Part shown: piece after piece, positions 36,966 to 48,423 of the stretch
Position numbering within the stretch: position 1 is the first letter of the stretch
Layout of the letters: each line of letters starts with the position of its first letter
Assembly: GCA_948567375.1 (NCBI GenBank)
Contig: OX419758.1
Coordinates: 63,083,965 to 63,147,964 of the forward strand
Source of the DNA: Lunularia cruciata
Taxonomy: Eukaryota > Streptophyta > Marchantiopsida > Lunulariales > Lunulariaceae
DNA: 64,000 nucleotides
Reading direction: 5' to 3'
Position numbers and translations under genes: made by a program
Notes under the pieces: model-generated
What the model was told of the DNA's origin: nothing
Seen by the model: only the letters and a program-made list of their open reading frames with translations
Databases searched by the model: none

Positions 36966-38900
36966 TGGAGAGCTTTCGCATACTCAGGCACCAATCGAAC
37001 AAACTCATCTCTTTCTACTCCAAGTTGGAAAGCGAACATAGCTACCTTCAATCCTGCACTCATACAGCGCTTCAACAGTTTTCAGTCAGTTAGGCTCCCA
37101 TGCATCTCTAAGTGCTGGAATTACCGATCTATACTGGACTTTGTTTCTCAGTGGGACTTCTCTGGGTCCCTTCTACAGTCGGATCAAAACTTCAAAGGTC
37201 TCAAACATCATCCAGTCACGTCTTGAGTACCATACTGTGTTCAACTTATCTCTGAAGCCTTGTCATTATATGGAGACAGCCAATTACATTAGCAAGGGAC
37301 CCTGTTTGTCCCATTTATTTTGTAGTTTTTTGTCAGATGGAATAGGGAAAGAGAGAAGCTTTTAGAGCCCCTTTGAGTTTTGGGGTATTAAACCGCAGCG
37401 TTTTAGCTCAGGACAGGCCCAAGCAAAAAACTTACGTTTCTCGATTTTATTTGGTGGTCCGTTCCCTTATAGTCTAGGTTTAGCAGGCTCTAGAATGTAG
37501 CTTATAAGAAAACTAGATTACTTTTGTAAGCTTGCAGCGTTTCAGAGTTCTGGACCATTCAAATAATTTTGAGATTTGTAATTGAGTATCGGTGCTGGAT
37601 CACCCATCGACGCCATTATCTAGAGCCAGAACGTCCTTATCTTTGTACTGCCTGGATTGATGTCTTATCTGTCGAACTGCTCTTTTCTCGAATCAGTGCT
37701 GTGTCTCAATTCTATACATTCAGTTTCGAGACTAAGTATTCATCCCAACGATCTTGTATTCCTACAAAGCCTCACATTTCTGTGAAGACTCACATGTGAA
37801 TGCATGCAACGGCATGTTCTCAGCTTTATTGCAGCAATCTTGTCCCTGCAGTTCTGACATCCGGACAGTTCTTCAACCTGTCTCATCTTGGGAGACCTAC
37901 ACTCAAACTGAAAGTCGAGCACATACAGCTTTATATCTCGCTACGCTGATTTCTCAGAGGGAAAAGCTTCTAAGTGCACAACTTTACTACGAGTCCCTCT
38001 GTTTTCCTCCTCGACACTAGAATGTAAGCTGTCTCGACAGTGAATCTGTCCTGCCCTTACTTTGCAAGTCACAGGTCCCACTCCAGCTCCCTGACGGGAC
38101 TGAGATGGTGCACCTCTACCCCTTTAATTCTTCTTTCGTAGTCTCTTCTGATATTTATTGAAGATTTTCTAAAGCAAGCATCAGTAAACAAGTGCAAACT
38201 ACAAAGTGCAAGTTTTCACCAGTACAGCCGGACCTGAGCCTTGAACCTATATGACAAGAATTTCAACATGGGTGGGAGTGGAAATTTTAATTAACTAGTT
38301 TTATTTATTAACTTACGTATTCATTCATGTACATATTTTTCATGGATTCCACGTTGGTATATGAGCCCAATATGTTGTACAAATTGAGCATTCACCATTC
38401 TAGCACTAATATTCCTGTGGAGACTCCCCTCTAAGAAACTGTACTCAAAAAATCCACAGTTCGTGGACATTTCAGCACTATCCTGGCTCATCTTATCTTG
38501 CTTGCTGGTATGAGGCGCCAATACAGAGTACTCGATGGAATTATCGTGGATAACTGCTTATGTCAATGTAGGTGCTGCTACCATTGGGCATATACCCACA
38601 AATTATCAACTTCCTAGTGTACCTTGTACTATTTAAACCACCGGCGCTTTTTCCAGTACATTTTCAAATATTCCAGAGCACTTCACTCGAAGTGTACATA
38701 CATCCACTCTTATCATCCCTCTCATTTCGCTGAATTCTTGGTTCTATTTATCCAATAAGAAAATCCAGGACAACCTTCTATAAAATCAAAGGGTTGGAAG
38801 TGAAAACGAATTAGATAACGTGAACAAATAGAGTTCTATCTGAAAGCATTAAACTAGATTAGAAAACTGTATTGTTCATCTCATGTCCAAAGCTTTTGGC
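36966..38900. other. MO25 3' flank, no recognised gene
   Basis: The 3' UTR starts here with no clear end. Several short open frames (under 90 codons) occur on both strands with no family signature. The stretch 37140-38100 is less AT-rich than the following DNA and could be a long 3' UTR or a decayed gene. Confidence 0.3.
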
Positions 38901-39014
38901 GCTACAATCGATATGGGAGTTCCGGGGGCCCATGATGGCAGTCTCAGGTTCGAACCCACGGTCAAGAATTCTCCGGTGGAGTTCTTTACTAACCAGTTAG
39001 ATGGTTTATAATGA

Positions 39015-39105
39015 AGAAGGCCGATTGTGTAAAAAACACGAATGACGGGAAGACCCCATCAAACCAAGCCGTACAAGGGTGAGACAAAATAGGTAAAATG
39101 GAGCT
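39015..39105 (-). mobile_element. R6 LINE-like 3' end, copy 4
   Basis: It carries AACACGAATGACGGGAAGAC, CCCATCAAACCAAGCC and GACAAAATAGGTAAAATGGAGC, ending at the truncated palindrome. A GGTTCGAACCC box resembling a pol III B box lies 57 bases upstream at 38948-38958. Confidence 0.55.
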
Positions 39106-39294
39106 ATTGATTATAATTGGTAATAATATTATGATTATATAGAATGGTTATAATCCGGGCCTTATCTTGTCATCAGTTTAACTTAATCCAAGCGTGATTT
39201 AGATTCCATTTCATAGTCACGAAAGGGTTAAGTCTTTCCAAAATAAATTTCGAACTAATAACAGAAAACAATATGTTGACTTAACCTAGTGCAA

Positions 39295-39780
39295 AAGGCG
39301 ACCGCGGAGGAGAAACGAAGGATGGGAAGACCCCATCAAGCCTCACAAGGGAGAGACAAAAAAAGGTAACATGGGCTAAGCCCCAATAGAGTCTATATGA
39401 GAAATCTGCTCTACCGCACCTAAAATATCCGAGCTACGCAAGTTGTACGGTCTACACACAACTGGAGCATCCGATTAAACATCACCTAATGTGATTGCTC
39501 TCCTATGGATTGCACCAGCCACTGCACTCTGTAGAGCAATGGACACACGCTGTCTAAAATATACTACAAAGCATGAAAGTGATAGTGGTACCCTTGACGC
39601 CTAACATGATAAGCTCTCGTGCATTCCCTGATAAACGTGTCAAATGCCGTGTCCATCACTCCATATAACTCCAAGGCTAGAGGAACAAAGAGGTGACCTC
39701 GCTGCATGCCCCTATACTTGGAGACCTAACTAAAGCTAATCAGGTTATCACATTCAAACCACCCAGGACTGCAGCTATGA
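39295..39780 (-). mobile_element. R6 LINE-like 3' end, long copy 5 with coding traces
   Basis: It starts with the common R6 tail (GGCGACCGCGGAGGAGAAACG on the plus strand, shortened here) and continues about 360 bases further. On the minus strand the extension reads LFVPLALELYGVMDTAFDTF, IRECTRAYH and RVSIALQ in fragments. This is like the C-terminal part of plant LINE-type ORFs (PLAxExxGxxxxxxxxF...RQRVSxAL). The tail would then be the element's 3' UTR. It aligns with 54974-55460. Confidence 0.5.
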
Positions 39781-40690
39781 TTCTAGACTGAAGAATTAGA
39801 TGGAGTAATGATCATGATAAAGGGAGATTTCGAGATGAATAGATAGAAAAAAAAAAACTGTTGTTAATCTTTTCAATTAAGTTGATATAGATAGCTTGCT
39901 CAATAGGCTTTTTAGTCACCCTGTTTTGGCTGAAAAAGTTATGAGGAATAGTGGTCTAAAATTATTTTCCTAAAAAGGTTCGTCGTGTACAAAGTTTGAA
40001 AGATGCATGATTCTATTTTAGTTTCCCTCTTCAACCACGATGGTGAAGTCTGGAATACCTAAGGGTCTTGGGAATCATCACAAATAAGAGGTTATCATAT
40101 AGTCTAGAATGAGAAAATCAGAGTTATCTTTTTGGCTTACTTGAGTTAATGATTGATTATAATCACATATTAACACGTTTAATTTATATATTATAGAAAT
40201 GAATGAGGACTTGAACGTTATCCAGAATCATGCTCTCTTAAGTTAAGTGAAAGAAATGAAGTCAGGTGAAAGAGACTACCATGTCTGTGCTTGAGTATTT
40301 AGCTCCATAAAGTCAGTACTCTATTTACATAAAGATAAAGAAACTATGTATATTTTTATTGCTCTTCATAAACTCTGTAGATTATAACATTTGAATAGGC
40401 ATATTTAAGTAAAAGTGGTATCCAGATATCTTGGTTCTTACCCCTCTCCATTGGAAGAGAACCGAAACATCAAAGTGGGGCTATTTTTCTAAACCTTTTA
40501 GAAATCTTAGGTTCAAAGGGGAAAGATTGACAAATAGACTATATAAGTCTCAGAATGTGCAAAAATATTCCTGAATTATAAGACAACTAAATTGAAAGCT
40601 AATCGATTTTCAAACTATAGTTTAGTGGTTAGTTTTATTTTAATGACTCACCCATATCATCCCGCTTTGAGATGTATGTCTCATCAAGGG
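39781..40690. other. AT-rich intergenic DNA
   Basis: I see no gene, repeat or structured element in this stretch apart from an A-run near 39850. Confidence 0.5.
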
Positions 40691-40759
40691 TGTAACAATA
40701 TGGAGTTTAGTGACGAAGTTAGTCGGGCTTACGAAGTAGAGAATAAGACAAAATAGCCT

Positions 40760-40774
40760 AGAATATTCTAGAAG
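40760..40774. promoter_or_regulatory. Heat-shock element, three perfect units
   Basis: The sequence AGAATATTCTAGAAG is nGAAn-nTTCn-nGAAn in exact 5-base spacing; a fourth unit follows with one mismatch (ATC for TTC). It lies about 70 bases into the solo L3 LTR and about 240 bases before its TATA box. This pattern is the known binding site of trimeric heat-shock factors. Confidence 0.65.
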
Positions 40775-40842
40775 CATCTAAGAAGCTTCTTAGGAAGCTT
40801 CCCAACTAGTTAACTTGCGCCCTAAGCAGATAGCTTTTAGAA

Positions 40843-40862
40843 GGAAGCTTCTAGAAGCTTCT
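40843..40862. promoter_or_regulatory. Heat-shock element, four perfect units
   Basis: The sequence GGAAGCTTCTAGAAGCTTCT is four alternating GAA/TTC units in exact 5-base register. It lies about 140-160 bases before the TATA box of the L3 LTR. Further off-register GAAGCTTC palindromes follow at about 40904-40920 and 40955-40982. Confidence 0.65.
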
Positions 40863-41113
40863 AACTAGCTTAGCTTGCACGCCAAGTAGGCGGCTTCTAG
40901 AAGGAAGCTTCTTGAGAAGCTTCCTAGTTAACTTGGCTTGCACTCCAAGAAAGCGGCTCAAGGAAACTTCTTGAGAAGCTTCAAGGGTCTTGTATGCTAC
41001 CTATAAATACCAAGGCCGAAGCTCATGCTAGGCATTCGGAGTTTTCCCTCATTCAAGTGTCCCAATGTGAGCTTCCATTCTCCTATTTCTCTCCTCTGTT
41101 TCGGTCTTTTACA

Positions 41114-42372
41114 AAGGGAGCCTAGTCCAAAATCCATATATTTAGGACACAAAATTTGGTAAAAAGAAAGAAGAAGATTTTAAACAAAGAATAAGAAATT
41201 AAAATTCCATATAATTTTGAAAGAAATAGAAGAGAACGTTTGAGTTTTGTACTTAATTTTTTGCTTATTATTTTTATTTACTTATTTATTTACTTAGTTA
41301 TCATCGCAACATGTAAAGTATACTTAGTAATCACATGTCACTTTTAGTCCTACCATTCTCTGATCATCATATTGTAGTCATAAAATATAATTATCATTTT
41401 CATATATGCCTAATAAATATTATGAAGTAGACATCAAAAGTACTGGATACTATGAAGCTAGAGACTAAATTACATCTTAGAAATCATATTGATATGGATG
41501 TTTGAATCTTTTCATTTGTGAAACTTGAATTGATTTAATATAGTTTAATATTTTTTGTTTTATCTAGAATGGGCTAAGGTAAAACATAATAATTTCTAAT
41601 CTCAAATTTAAACAAAATAAATATAAAAATAAATGTAAATTTCTATTCAGTTTTCTCAAGTTTTATTATGCTTTAGATTAAGTTTTTCTATGATCATTAT
41701 TATCAAATATTAAAATAAAGCTGAATTTATTCTATTTATTTTATATTTAGTAAATTTGGTATAATTGAAATTTTTAATTTTTTAACTAAGTGAAATTTTA
41801 CATTTCATAGATATGGATTCTTGTGATCTTAGAAAACCTTTAGCAATTTGGGTTGTGATGAATGATAGAAGTCCTTTGAGTGACTAACATATTTTTCTAA
41901 AAAATACAATAATAACTCAAAAATATATATTTTGTGAAGATTGGAAATAAAACCTTTCTATCTGAAAGCTGATGAGATTAAAAGGTTTAAATAAATGCAT
42001 ACATTGTAAATATTTCAAATTATAAAATATATAAGCTGAGCAAAATATTCATCTTGAGAAAATTTCAAGCTAAGTTGAATTACTATAGTTATTTTTCTTT
42101 GAGAATGATTATTTTGGGAGTTATACATATTATGAGAAAGATATATTGAGAGAAAATTCATTCTTATAAGTCACTTTTTAGAGGTAACTAAATCCTCAAA
42201 ATCTCAAGAAAATGTTATTTGAAGATAAGTATATTTTGAACATAAGAAATTGGATAGTTATTTTTAAATTCCTTCAGAAAGAGCTAAATTACATAGATAT
42301 TTAAATAAATATGGAAAATAAAGTGAGATTATTCCAAAGCAATGAGAGGTTGTAGATTGTAATCCTATAATA
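41114..42372. other. Very AT-rich intergenic DNA
   Basis: After the right-hand AAGGG duplication, only AT-rich sequence with frequent short A and T runs is seen. There is no coding or repeat signal. Confidence 0.5.
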
Positions 42373-42376
42373 CAAA

Positions 42377-42480
42377 AGGGATGTGCTATTTCCACCACTT
42401 TTTTGCTATTTCCATTTTGGGGATGTAGAGTTTTAGGTGTGGTGGAAATAGCGAAAAGTGTGTGTAAGTAGCGCGTCCCT
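42377..42480. mobile_element. 104-bp MITE with terminal inverted repeats and CAAA duplication
   Basis: The left end AGGGATGTGCTATTTCCACC and the right end, read in reverse as AGGGACGCGCTACTTACACA, form imperfect terminal inverted repeats of nearly 40 bp with an internal CTATTTCCA motif on both arms. The tetramer CAAA adjoins each end directly (42373-42376 and 42481-42484). The whole can fold into one hairpin. It has no coding capacity, so it would depend on a transposase elsewhere. The superfamily is uncertain. Confidence 0.75.
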
Positions 42481-42866
42481 CAAAAAAAATCTTGAATTGA
42501 CATTATTCATGAATTTAGAATTGGAGAAAATTCTTTCTTACGTTAAGGAGTTTGATGCATAGACTTTTATATTTAGATAATATCAAGGATGTTTCTTACA
42601 CTAAGTTTTGGGAAATGTAATCAAATGGAATTTTCTTACTGATTGATTTCTTTATTAATTACATTTTTCATAATTTTTTAGTTTCTCTCTTTTTGAGTAT
42701 CCTCTATACTTACCTCAATCATTCATAACTATTAATTCATTGATGTGCAAACTAAACTTTGATTCAATTTTTGTTAATTTCTTTGGAGCTGATCTTATTA
42801 AAAGTATTCTACAATTTCCTTGATGGAATTCTTTTCACAAAAGATATTGAATTTGATTGTTTGGGA

Positions 42867-43425
42867 TGTTATCACGCCATTTGTAGTGCCGCATCTAGAT
42901 GCTTGGACACTAGAGTTCCAGTGATAGTAGTTAGAGTTATTCTAGCACTTTCTCAGAGACTGCTTTCCGACGGTTAGATTTTGTGTTCGGGGTACTGACT
43001 TCACGGTGGAGCCCACCGTCACCTTGCACCGTTTGCACCATCGAGTGTGCCGTCAGTAGGACCGTTAGGGTTTCAGTGCTAGCTCAAGTCCAGGGGGTAT
43101 AGTTTTGAAGGTGAGCTCCAAAGAGCTCACTTCTCTAATGTTGAGCCTTCGAGTTCCTGGCTATGGTGGACAGAGGCCGGCGAGCGTCACCTGGATTCTC
43201 TATGCTTGAGTGAGTGTGGCTTGACTGTAATCAGTGCTCAATTGTTGGCAGTTTATAGAGTGACAGATCAAGTACTGATCTGAGTTGAGTTGAGTTGAGA
43301 GTGGTAAACAATCTAATTATTGTGGCACTTTAGAGTCTTTGTATGACTTATGTGTGAGTTGTGTTTCTATAGTGTATGATGTCGACAGCGATGTATGTTG
43401 TGTAGCGATGTATATACGCACGACA
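42867..43425 (+). mobile_element. L4 LTR-like repeat, best preserved copy
   Basis: It begins TGTTATCACGCCATTTGTAG and ends GCACGACA, about 559 bp, with TG...CA ends. It shares the full order of landmarks with 21147-21702 (CACCGTTTGCACCATCGAG, GAGCTCACTTCTCTAATG, GGTGGACAGAGGCC, TATAGTGTATGATG) but keeps many CpG sites lost there. No target-site duplication is visible (TGGGA against ATGTC), so the true ends may differ or the insertion was rearranged. Confidence 0.7.
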
Positions 43426-46400
43426 ATGTCCTTGATAATCTATACCTTGGAATCTGGTCTTGTAAGAAACATAAAAGTGTTATGGTTGTCTTACACTTTA
43501 TCCAAGAATAGATACAAAAAGCAATGGATAAATTTATTAAGGCATACCCTCCTCCTGGGTAAGAATCTTGAACTGAATCCTCATAATACGATTAAATTGG
43601 CTCAGTCCAAATTGGTTTATTTTTCTTTTACTTAAAATAAAAATACTTGCAATAAGTTGAATATAAAGATGATCTTGTGGTGACACTCTACACGCTATAT
43701 AAATATATTTCGCTTATAGTTATATTTTTGCTCCAAGAAATATGATGTTCAATCATACCAAATCTTATATTCGCAATAATTGAATGCACAAATAGTTTAG
43801 GTAATGATACTCGAATTATATGGGGTAAAACAATTGATGAGAAGGATTAGGATCCGTTTCGGAACTATATTTTGACCCTAAGAGAATCTCCCACATAAAA
43901 GAAAATGGTCACTCAATCCAAAGGAAAGGTAACCCTGTTTTCTATCTCCACAAATCCATTCTATTCTATTCTGTGATTGTCTTGGATTGTTCTGGTCTTC
44001 ATAAACAAATTTGTTCCATTATAATCTTTTTAATTTCTTTTATGATAGAGTAGAGATCACTCGAGACCAACACGGTGGGCCTAGCAAATCACGATCTGAG
44101 AGAAGTGACACAACCGACAGATATATGTAAAGGGTATTGCTGGACATGTACGTGATGATGATGACGACATTCGTTGGTATTTTCGTGTGTTCTGATGTTT
44201 CGAAATAAATCTAGTGGTTTATCTACTATCTATATATTCCAGCTTTATAATAAGAATATTATTACTCCTGGACATGCGAATGAGGATGATGTTCTTTTCT
44301 TTGTTCTTTATTGTTGTTAGATGAATTTAATTTAATATGGATAATAAAATGTTAATGTTCATTTTTCTTTGCATGTACTTGTTTATAAGTTTGAATACTA
44401 TTATCATGAGCTATAAAGAAGGATATGAACGGTCTTTCGATTGATAATTCACATTATATTTCTCACTCTATGATTAGTATTTTATGCTTAGGTAGTAATG
44501 GTGATTAAGGCGACCACAAATTGTCTTTTTATAGCAATATATAAACTTATTTGAGCATCGCAGTACCTAATGGTCCGGTCTACAGAGATATTTATAATTA
44601 CCCTACCCCGGATGAAATTTTATCCCCCTAACTATTTAAGTTTGACAAAAGAGAAAATACACTCAACTAATCATAAGGAAACTTAGATGTGTTCTATTGC
44701 TGAAGGAAGTACCATTATTCCCAACGTAACACAAAGAGAGAGAGAGATATAGATATATATATATATATATATAAAATAGGGTATTTATTTTGTGTTAAGG
44801 AGAGATTTACCAACCCTATCTCGTAAACCTTGGTTTTGAGCAAGATATATCCTACAATTGAGAAAGATATTTCCACAATGGGAGTAGAGGAGTTTAACAT
44901 GTTGGGGACAAAGACAACCTCAACGTACATGTGAATAAATGGGGCTATAAGACTTTAAATGCAAAGTATGGAATCGTAAACCTTTTCGTACAATGAAATA
45001 TACTGAATAAATGTTCTTTTAGGGTTCAGCTATGGAATGTCGTCATAAAATTGAAGATATTTGTCAGAGAAATGCCGTAAGAAAATGCGAGAGAATGAGA
45101 AACAACTGAGCTTCATTATACGATTCACTGATGAGAGAAGCACGAAATCCTGAAGAAAAGAGTATAAAAGGAAAACGAAGAAACAAAAGTGCAAAAAAGA
45201 TACTTGCAGAAAAGAAATTATAAAATATATAAAAGTAAGAAAAAATATATTATACTCACATATGGACTAAGTTTTAGTTCTCTCGAAGTTCTCCATATCC
45301 ACCACTCATCACTAGTGAGTCCATGCTACTGACCACCACCACCATATGGAAATATGTCGTGACATGTGGACACTCAATCTTCGAATTGGTAATTAAGTTT
45401 TCATCTCCGCAAGACTGAGGGGTATGAATATATAAAATTATGGGTACAAAGCTTTGTGGCTGTATATATATACCACTCTTTCCAAATTTCAACGAACTAA
45501 TATGATAATAACTTGGTGGACCAACTGGGGGTGGTTAACGAACATTTGACTTCTGTTAAAGTCGAAAGTACGAGTTCCATCAGTCATTAAGGTTGACTAA
45601 TCCCGGAAGAAAATAAGAATATTTATCAGATTAAGATAGCCTGTTAATTAATTGTATTAAGAGATTCTATACATTCGGAGCAAGTACTAATTTTAAGTCA
45701 CCCAGCATTCTCCCCAGCAATGAAAATAAAAGTAAGACAAGAATGCCTCACACAAAGCAGATAAAACGACGTTGCATTATTCACTTTCTATGCATGCGTG
45801 GAGTGGAAAATGAAGAACCCAACCTACTAAGAAGTAACACACTCAAAGATAATATTCATGGAACTTAATACATTAAATTAAGTGGCGCCGTGTGCATAAG
45901 AAGACAGGGGTGGGGCGTGGGAAGGGAAGCAGCAGCTGAAGGTGAGAAAGATGGCGACAGAATCTTGTAATAAAGTTAAGCCGCACGAAGCCGTGGACAA
46001 AGAGACAAATGGGGAGAAAGGAAAGAAACTTAAGCTTAAGTAAAGGATTTGAGTGAATCTCCTCTCATTTGTCGGGCCCAAGCAACTTGGACGAGTCAGG
46101 TCACGCCATTGATACCAAATCAAACACTGTAAGGAAGAAATGGTGTGTTATAGCATCCAACCCAATCCGATGTGTAGCAGACTTTCTCCGGAAAGAGCAG
46201 AAAGTTGAGAGAGAGATGGGAAGGGAAGGGAAGGGAAGGGAAGACGGCGGCGGTGGTGGTGGTGGTGTTAAAAGACTTGCATTTGTAATTAATTGAAGTT
46301 GAGTAATACTGAGGTGGTGGTGCAGTGGGAGCAGCAGAAGAGAAAGGGTGTTTGAGAGAGTTTTAGTTGCTCATATTTCTTTCTCATCTACTATGTTGTT

Positions 46401-46560
46401 TCTTTCTTCCTGTGGCGCCTGTGGGGCCGCAAAGGATCCGGGAGGAACAGAGAAAGTGAAAGAGAAAGCAGGAGGAGAGAGAGAGGGTGATGGTGGTCCT
46501 TTAGTGTAGGGGCACACGGCAGCTTTCTGTTGTTGTTGTTGGTGTTCATGTTCTGTTTCT
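43426..46560. other. Intergenic DNA upstream of ATG13
   Basis: The first 2.4 kb is AT-rich with a GA-then-TA microsatellite at about 44733-44775 and no gene. From about 45880 the DNA becomes less AT-rich. A GGGAA repeat (about 46217-46242) and a GGC/GGT run (about 46246-46268) lead into the ATG13 upstream region. Open frames through these runs are artefacts. Confidence 0.45.
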
Positions 46561-48423
46561 CTTGAGAGGGGAGAAGAAGAAGAAGCAGCAGAAGGACGAG
46601 ATTAGTTTCAATCATTCGTTTCTTCAACATGTAGTTAAGTTACAGGGTTTTGGCTTCTCGTCATTGCTTGTTTTATTACACAACACCCATCTATCTACCA
46701 ACAGGTTCCGGTTTTATCTTCTTTCTTCTTCTTCTCTGGTCACTTTCTCTTCTCTGCTCTCTCTTCTGTTCTCTGCAGGCTTCGTGTTGTGGGGGTTCGC
46801 TCGTTAGTTCACTGTCCGACGGGACGCAGGAGGATTGATTGATTGTATAGTAGGAACCCGGAATTGATGATCGAGGATTTGCTGGCCGGACAGGAGAACT
46901 GGGCTGCTGCTGGTGGTGGTTCTCTCACGGGGCGAGAAGAATGTCTGTTTGTCGCCTCAAGAGGCTTGTATCTATTCCCTTCTTCGACTCCTGTGACAGA
47001 AAAACTGTGATTGATGTGAGGTCTGAGTGAGCCCGCAACCCACTTGTAGCTTGGGTAATTGCAGCCCCCCCACCTCTAGAAGAAGCACACCGCTCTGAAT
47101 CTCCTAACCCAATTTCGTCATTGGATTCCGCTTTTTCCCTTCGTTTCTTCTTGCGGGTTCCCGCTCTAGCATTGAAATTGAGGCGCTGGGCACTTTATCT
47201 ATTTTTTCTTCTATCTCTGTTGTGGACTGGGGCATCTCCTCGTCGCCTTATTCTGTTTCCCTTATCTCATGTGCCGGGTCCCCTTCATTCTCTCTTCAAA
47301 TTGGAGGAGAGGGAGTCTGGTGTTTCGCAGAAGAGGAGAGACGGTCAACTTAAGTGCGACCTTAAAAGTTTCCATGGAATCGACATGAATAATCTTCGGA
47401 TACTTGAAAGAGGAGGCTGAGTGACAGGGCCGAAGTGACCGCAAGATGAGCACAGTTGTTGGAGATTTCGTGTAGGAGCCTCAAGGAGAATTTATGGTCT
47501 GTGCGGATTGGGACAAGTAGAGGGTAGAAACGACTTGAGATTATCAAGATTAAGACAGAGTGGAAATGTTTTATTGTATGCCCTGGAGGAGAAGGCATGG
47601 ACATGGAAACGATCATGTGAATAGCGGTGGATAAACAGACGAGACGACGTGTTGAGAGGAGCAGTGTCGAGGATAAGAGGTTGTTGTACACAATTGGAGT
47701 TGGATGCCACATAGGTTTGCTGGGCGGACCATAAGGAGGAGTTGTTGACGTGGTTTAACAGCAGAGCCCTTTTAATAAGAAGAGAGACTCTCGTGGTGGT
47801 GTCGGTGGACAATTTTATGTTTGAAGGGCTGATCCTGAGGTCGAAGAGCGTGCCTGGACGGGAAGTGATTTGTCGTTGCGGAGTGGAGAAGCAGCGGATG
47901 GCGCTTCTCGTGGAGTGAACCATGAAACTGTGTTCTAGAGGTTGTAAGAATGAGAGCGAGTTGCGAGGGCAAGGGCCTCAACCCGCACGGTCAGTTTTCA
48001 GGGATGTTGCAGGAATGGCCATGGGGACGGTATTTTGATGGTTTTTGGGAAGCTCAAATCTGCTTATTTCTTGTCCAACAAACCCGTCGAGAAGCTTCAG
48101 GGTTCACACTTTCCTTGCGCAGGCATTTTTCAGAAAAGCAGAGGACTTATAATTTTTACCCAGTGGCTTACAACTCAGGCAAGGAGAAGACCGGTTTTGC
48201 AGAAGAGCCTGTGCTCGCAAGCAATTGGCAGGTGCTGCTGTTGTCTGTGTGAGAGCGGAATTCTGGATGAACAGGGTCAACAGGGCTACGTTGGTTTGAA
48301 AGTGGAGGGTGGCCTGCACACCGAAGGGTTTGTGCTCGAGAGTAATCAAACAGTTGATTTTTTCTGGAAAGGAAGACGGTTCAAATTGTTGGATTCTAGA
48401 GTTTGTGAAGGTGTGGTGGAGGC
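46561..48423 (+). promoter_or_regulatory. ATG13 upstream region and probable long 5' leader
   Basis: The region is CT-rich (46720-46770) and has many ATG triplets and open frames before the ATG13 start, including plus-strand frames at 47121-47420, 47950-48252 and 48035-48625. The last overlaps the ATG13 start codon in another frame. None encodes a recognisable protein. Either transcription starts shortly before 48424, or a leader intron removes these ATGs, or they repress translation. Confidence 0.45.

Larger units (their letters stand above)
40691..41113 (+). mobile_element. L3 family solo LTR with AAGGG target-site duplication
   Basis: It begins TGTAACAATATGGAG and ends CGGTCTTTTACA, 423 bp. 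Both sides are flanked by AAGGG (40686-40690 and 41114-41118), a perfect 5-bp duplication, with no internal element sequence, so it is a solo LTR. It is homologous to the LTR at 16201-16681. The 5' half holds repeated GAAGCTTC palindromes that build heat-shock-element arrays, followed by a TATA box (CTATAAATA, 41001-41009). More CpG sites survive here than in the 16201 copy, and the duplication is intact, so this insertion is probably younger or less decayed. Confidence 0.9.

Noticed and set aside
38948-38958. GGTTCGAACCC, a pol III B-box-like motif near an R6 copy
   Set aside because: The motif is nearly its own reverse complement, no convincing A box lies at the right distance, and no other R6 copy has it. 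A tRNA gene or SINE head is not supported.
46391-46630. Minus-strand Leu/Ser-rich open frame near 46.5 kb
   Set aside because: It derives from GA-rich simple sequence in the ATG13 upstream region.
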